NCBI GenBank assembly: GCA_947625055.1
Contig: CANQMT010000012.1
Coordinates: forward strand, 1-64,000
Source: an uncultured Monoglobus sp.
GTDB taxonomy: Bacteria > Bacillota > Clostridia > Monoglobales > Monoglobaceae
Length of the DNA: 64,000 bases
Reading direction: 5' to 3'
Below the pieces are notes generated by a model, which was given only the letters and a program-made list of their open reading frames with translations, was not told the origin of the DNA and did not search any database. Shown piece after piece: positions 63,101-64,000 of the stretch. The translations under genes and the position numbers were made by a program. Positions within the stretch are counted from its first letter, which is position 1. Each line of letters begins with the position of its first letter.

Positions 63101-63913
63101 GCGATAAAGACGGCGAAGCCGAAGGTATTCATTCCCGCGTTTCCCGGTACCAACTGCGAGTATGACTCCGCAAGAGTTTTCGAGCAGGCGGGGGCTGAGA
63201 CCGATGTGCGGATATTCAGAAATCTGAAGCAGTCGCATGTTGAGGAGTCGATCGACAGATTTGTGAAGTCGGTCAACGAGGCGCAGATAATCATGATCCC
63301 CGGCGGTTTCAGCGGCGGCGATGAGCCCGACGGCTCCGGAAAGTTCATCAAGGCCGCCTTTGAGAACGAGAAGCTGCGCGAGGCGGTCATGGAGCTTTTA
63401 AACAAGCGCGACGGACTTATCCTTGGCATATGCAACGGATTTCAGGCTTTGGTCAAGCTCGGTCTCGTGCCTTACGGCGAGATAAGAAAGGTTGACGACA
63501 CCTGCCCGACGCTAACTTATAACACGGTCGGCAGACACGTTTCGCAGATCGTTTCGACGCGTATTTCATCTGTAAAATCGCCGTGGCTCGCGGGAGTAGA
63601 GCTTGGAGATATACATCAGGTGGCCGTGTCCCACGGCGAGGGCCGCTTTGTGGCGAGCTCCGAGGTCATAGCCGAAATGGAAAAGAACGGACAGATCGCC
63701 ACGCAGTATGTTGATCTGTCGGGCGAGCCGACTTATGAGATGCCTTATAACCCCAACGGCTCATATTACGCGATCGAGGGAATTACCAGCCCCGACGGCA
63801 GAGTTTTCGGCAAAATGGGCCATTCGGAGCGCATAGGCAAAAACGTGTTTAAAAACATCACGGGAAACATAGACCAGAAGATATTTGAAAGCGGAGTTAA
63901 GTATTTTAAATAG
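60146..63913 (+). CDS. purL: Phosphoribosylformylglycinamidine synthase, single-chain
   Basis: Converts FGAR, glutamine and ATP to FGAM in purine synthesis; 1255 residues in one chain carrying synthase and glutaminase parts. The synthase core has DTYWSDHCRHTTFATK, KNETHNHPTEIEPFGGAATC and GGKDSMSGSF. The glutaminase domain starts near residue 990 (FIPAFPGTNCEYDSA) with nucleophile Cys1096 in GICNGFQALV and the late His/Glu in VSHGEGRF. This differs from the three-piece PurLQS common in bacilli. AGGAGC lies before the ATG. The next gene starts 10 bp after its stop. Confidence 0.96.
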   Translation: MSIKRLFVEKKKGFDIEARALRDDFVQNLALGGLNSVRVINRYDIDGLSDSELETVLPVVFAEPQVDNVYFETLDIPAGDKYFASEYLPGQFDQRADSAAQCAQIMTGGEKPIVRTAKIVILSGEISEEELLAARNYYINPVESRPASMDKPETLNDRLEDPADVKTIDGFITMSDEELVNMISELGLAMDEDDIKFCRAYFRDDEKRDPSLTEIRMIDTYWSDHCRHTTFATKLNNVKIKNEFIKSVYGDYLESRKFVYGDRLDKKSICLMDVATIAVKELKKRGVLTALDESEEINACSIEVEVKMTDGTSEDYLVMFKNETHNHPTEIEPFGGAATCLGGAIRDPLSGRSYVYQAMRVTGAGDPRKTLKETLPGKLSQRKLVLGAAEGYSSYGNQIGLATGVVNEIYDEGYVAKRMEIGAVIAAAPKKNVIREVPEPGDVVILLGGMTGRDGCGGATGSSKAHDSSSLETCGAEVQKGNPPVERKLQRLFRKSEVTTMIRRCNDFGAGGVSVAIGELADGLEIDLDKVPKKYEGLDGTELAISESQERMAVVVREKDAEKFIAEADKENLDAVVVAVVTESPRLVMNWRGKTICDISRAFLNTNGAEKNADVTVTADDFGLEKYEFNAKGDTYKEKIMSLVSDLNVCSQKGLAERFDSTIGGASVFMPFGGKYQLTPQQSMVAKIPVLGRGRESETATVMAYGYDPKVSEANPFAGAVHAVVESVTKAVCAGADYKDIYLTFQEYFERLGTDPERWGKPLAALLGGYYAQEKLGLAAIGGKDSMSGSFNDIDVPPTLVSFAVAPLDSNKAVSCEFKGADNMVFLVRPKYDENNLPDFESLKQLYGMINIMISDPNSVIRSAYAVGRGGAMEAVIKAAMGNKLGFAFTHCGSEEDLFRAMSGGIILEVEGNNATGYLGGSVDTIKLGRTTDDGIIRIGGEKIDIDEIITAWKKPLEGVYPTNAKYDDVGMKAFSWGERNTKAPAIKTAKPKVFIPAFPGTNCEYDSARVFEQAGAETDVRIFRNLKQSHVEESIDRFVKSVNEAQIIMIPGGFSGGDEPDGSGKFIKAAFENEKLREAVMELLNKRDGLILGICNGFQALVKLGLVPYGEIRKVDDTCPTLTYNTVGRHVSQIVSTRISSVKSPWLAGVELGDIHQVAVSHGEGRFVASSEVIAEMEKNGQIATQYVDLSGEPTYEMPYNPNGSYYAIEGITSPDGRVFGKMGHSERIGKNVFKNITGNIDQKIFESGVKYFK

Positions 63914-63923
63914 GAGAATTATC

Positions 63924-64000
63924 ATGTCATACAAAGATGCCGCCGAATATGTAAATTCAAAAATTGACCGCGCGCCCGACGTCGCCGTGGTGCTCGGCAC
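63924..64000 (+). CDS. Purine-nucleoside phosphorylase, 5' end only
   Basis: Only the first ~25 codons are in the window: MSYKDAAEYVNSKI then RAPDVAVVLGT, which matches the N terminus of trimeric purine-nucleoside phosphorylases (a YL..K...P.IAIILGSG pattern). TAGGAGA, overlapping the purL stop, is the ribosome site. Placement after purL suggests a purine synthesis/salvage operon. The window ends inside the gene. Confidence 0.65.
   Translation, partial: MSYKDAAEYVNSKIDRAPDVAVVLG

Overview
The window looks like a chromosomal segment of an anaerobic, low-to-moderate GC member of the Clostridia (Firmicutes), plausibly a gut or rumen pectin degrader. The evidence is a class III (oxygen-sensitive) ribonucleotide reductase, an NfnAB-type ferredoxin/NADP transhydrogenase pair, spore-germination receptor genes, an AbrB/SpoVT-type regulator, a one-chain PurL, HemZ, strong AGGAGG ribosome sites with TTGACA-17-TATAAT promoters, and large secreted pectin-active proteins with SLH-like repeats. 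The anchored pectinase style recalls Monoglobus-like bacteria; that is an impression from memory, not a search result.

Layout. 1-6.2 kb: a leftward LytTR regulator/GHKL kinase pair, leftward nrdD behind two NrdR-like boxes, and divergent ilvE. 6.3-16.3 kb: rightward housekeeping genes malQ, rpsB-tsf, rnhA, nifS-iscU-mnmA, pcrA, a methyltransferase, then tRNA-Arg(CCT). 16.6-31.2 kb: a pectin locus, with a CE12-like secreted SLH protein whose active site is degenerate, a two-gene ABC exporter with an apparently leaderless start, and a 2178-residue CE8-CE12-SLH protein. 31.4-36.1 kb: a small membrane protein, then a leftward operon of free-standing alpha/beta hydrolase, condensation enzyme, acyl carrier protein and adenylate-forming ligase. 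36.5-46.7 kb: a leftward cation/proton antiporter, then mutS2, recJ, relA, an MBL-fold hydrolase and hemZ. 47.2-51.5 kb: a candidate small RNA, nfnA-nfnB and gdhA. 51.6-56.2 kb: a flavodoxin-type protein, then gerA, a GerB-GerC fusion and an AbrB/SpoVT-like regulator. 56.4-64 kb: a leftward secreted pectate lyase, then purL and the start of a purine-nucleoside phosphorylase.

How genes work together. The PL1 lyase, CE8 and CE12 esterases would act on de-esterified pectin, methyl-esterified homogalacturonan and acetylated rhamnogalacturonan outside the cell. NfnAB and GdhA link ferredoxin, NADPH and glutamate. NifS, IscU and MnmA share cysteine sulfur for Fe-S assembly and tRNA thiolation.

Most unusual points: (1) a GerB permease fused in frame to a GerC lipoprotein whose lipobox survives inside the polypeptide; (2) the free-standing C / ACP / ligase / hydrolase operon; (3) a pair of CE12 paralogues, one lacking the catalytic His and oxyanion Asn; (4) SLH-like repeats split by a nested domain; (5) a short promoter-to-terminator RNA upstream of nfnA; (6) a family of palindrome-rich intergenic repeats that supply parts of promoters and ribosome sites to neighbouring genes.
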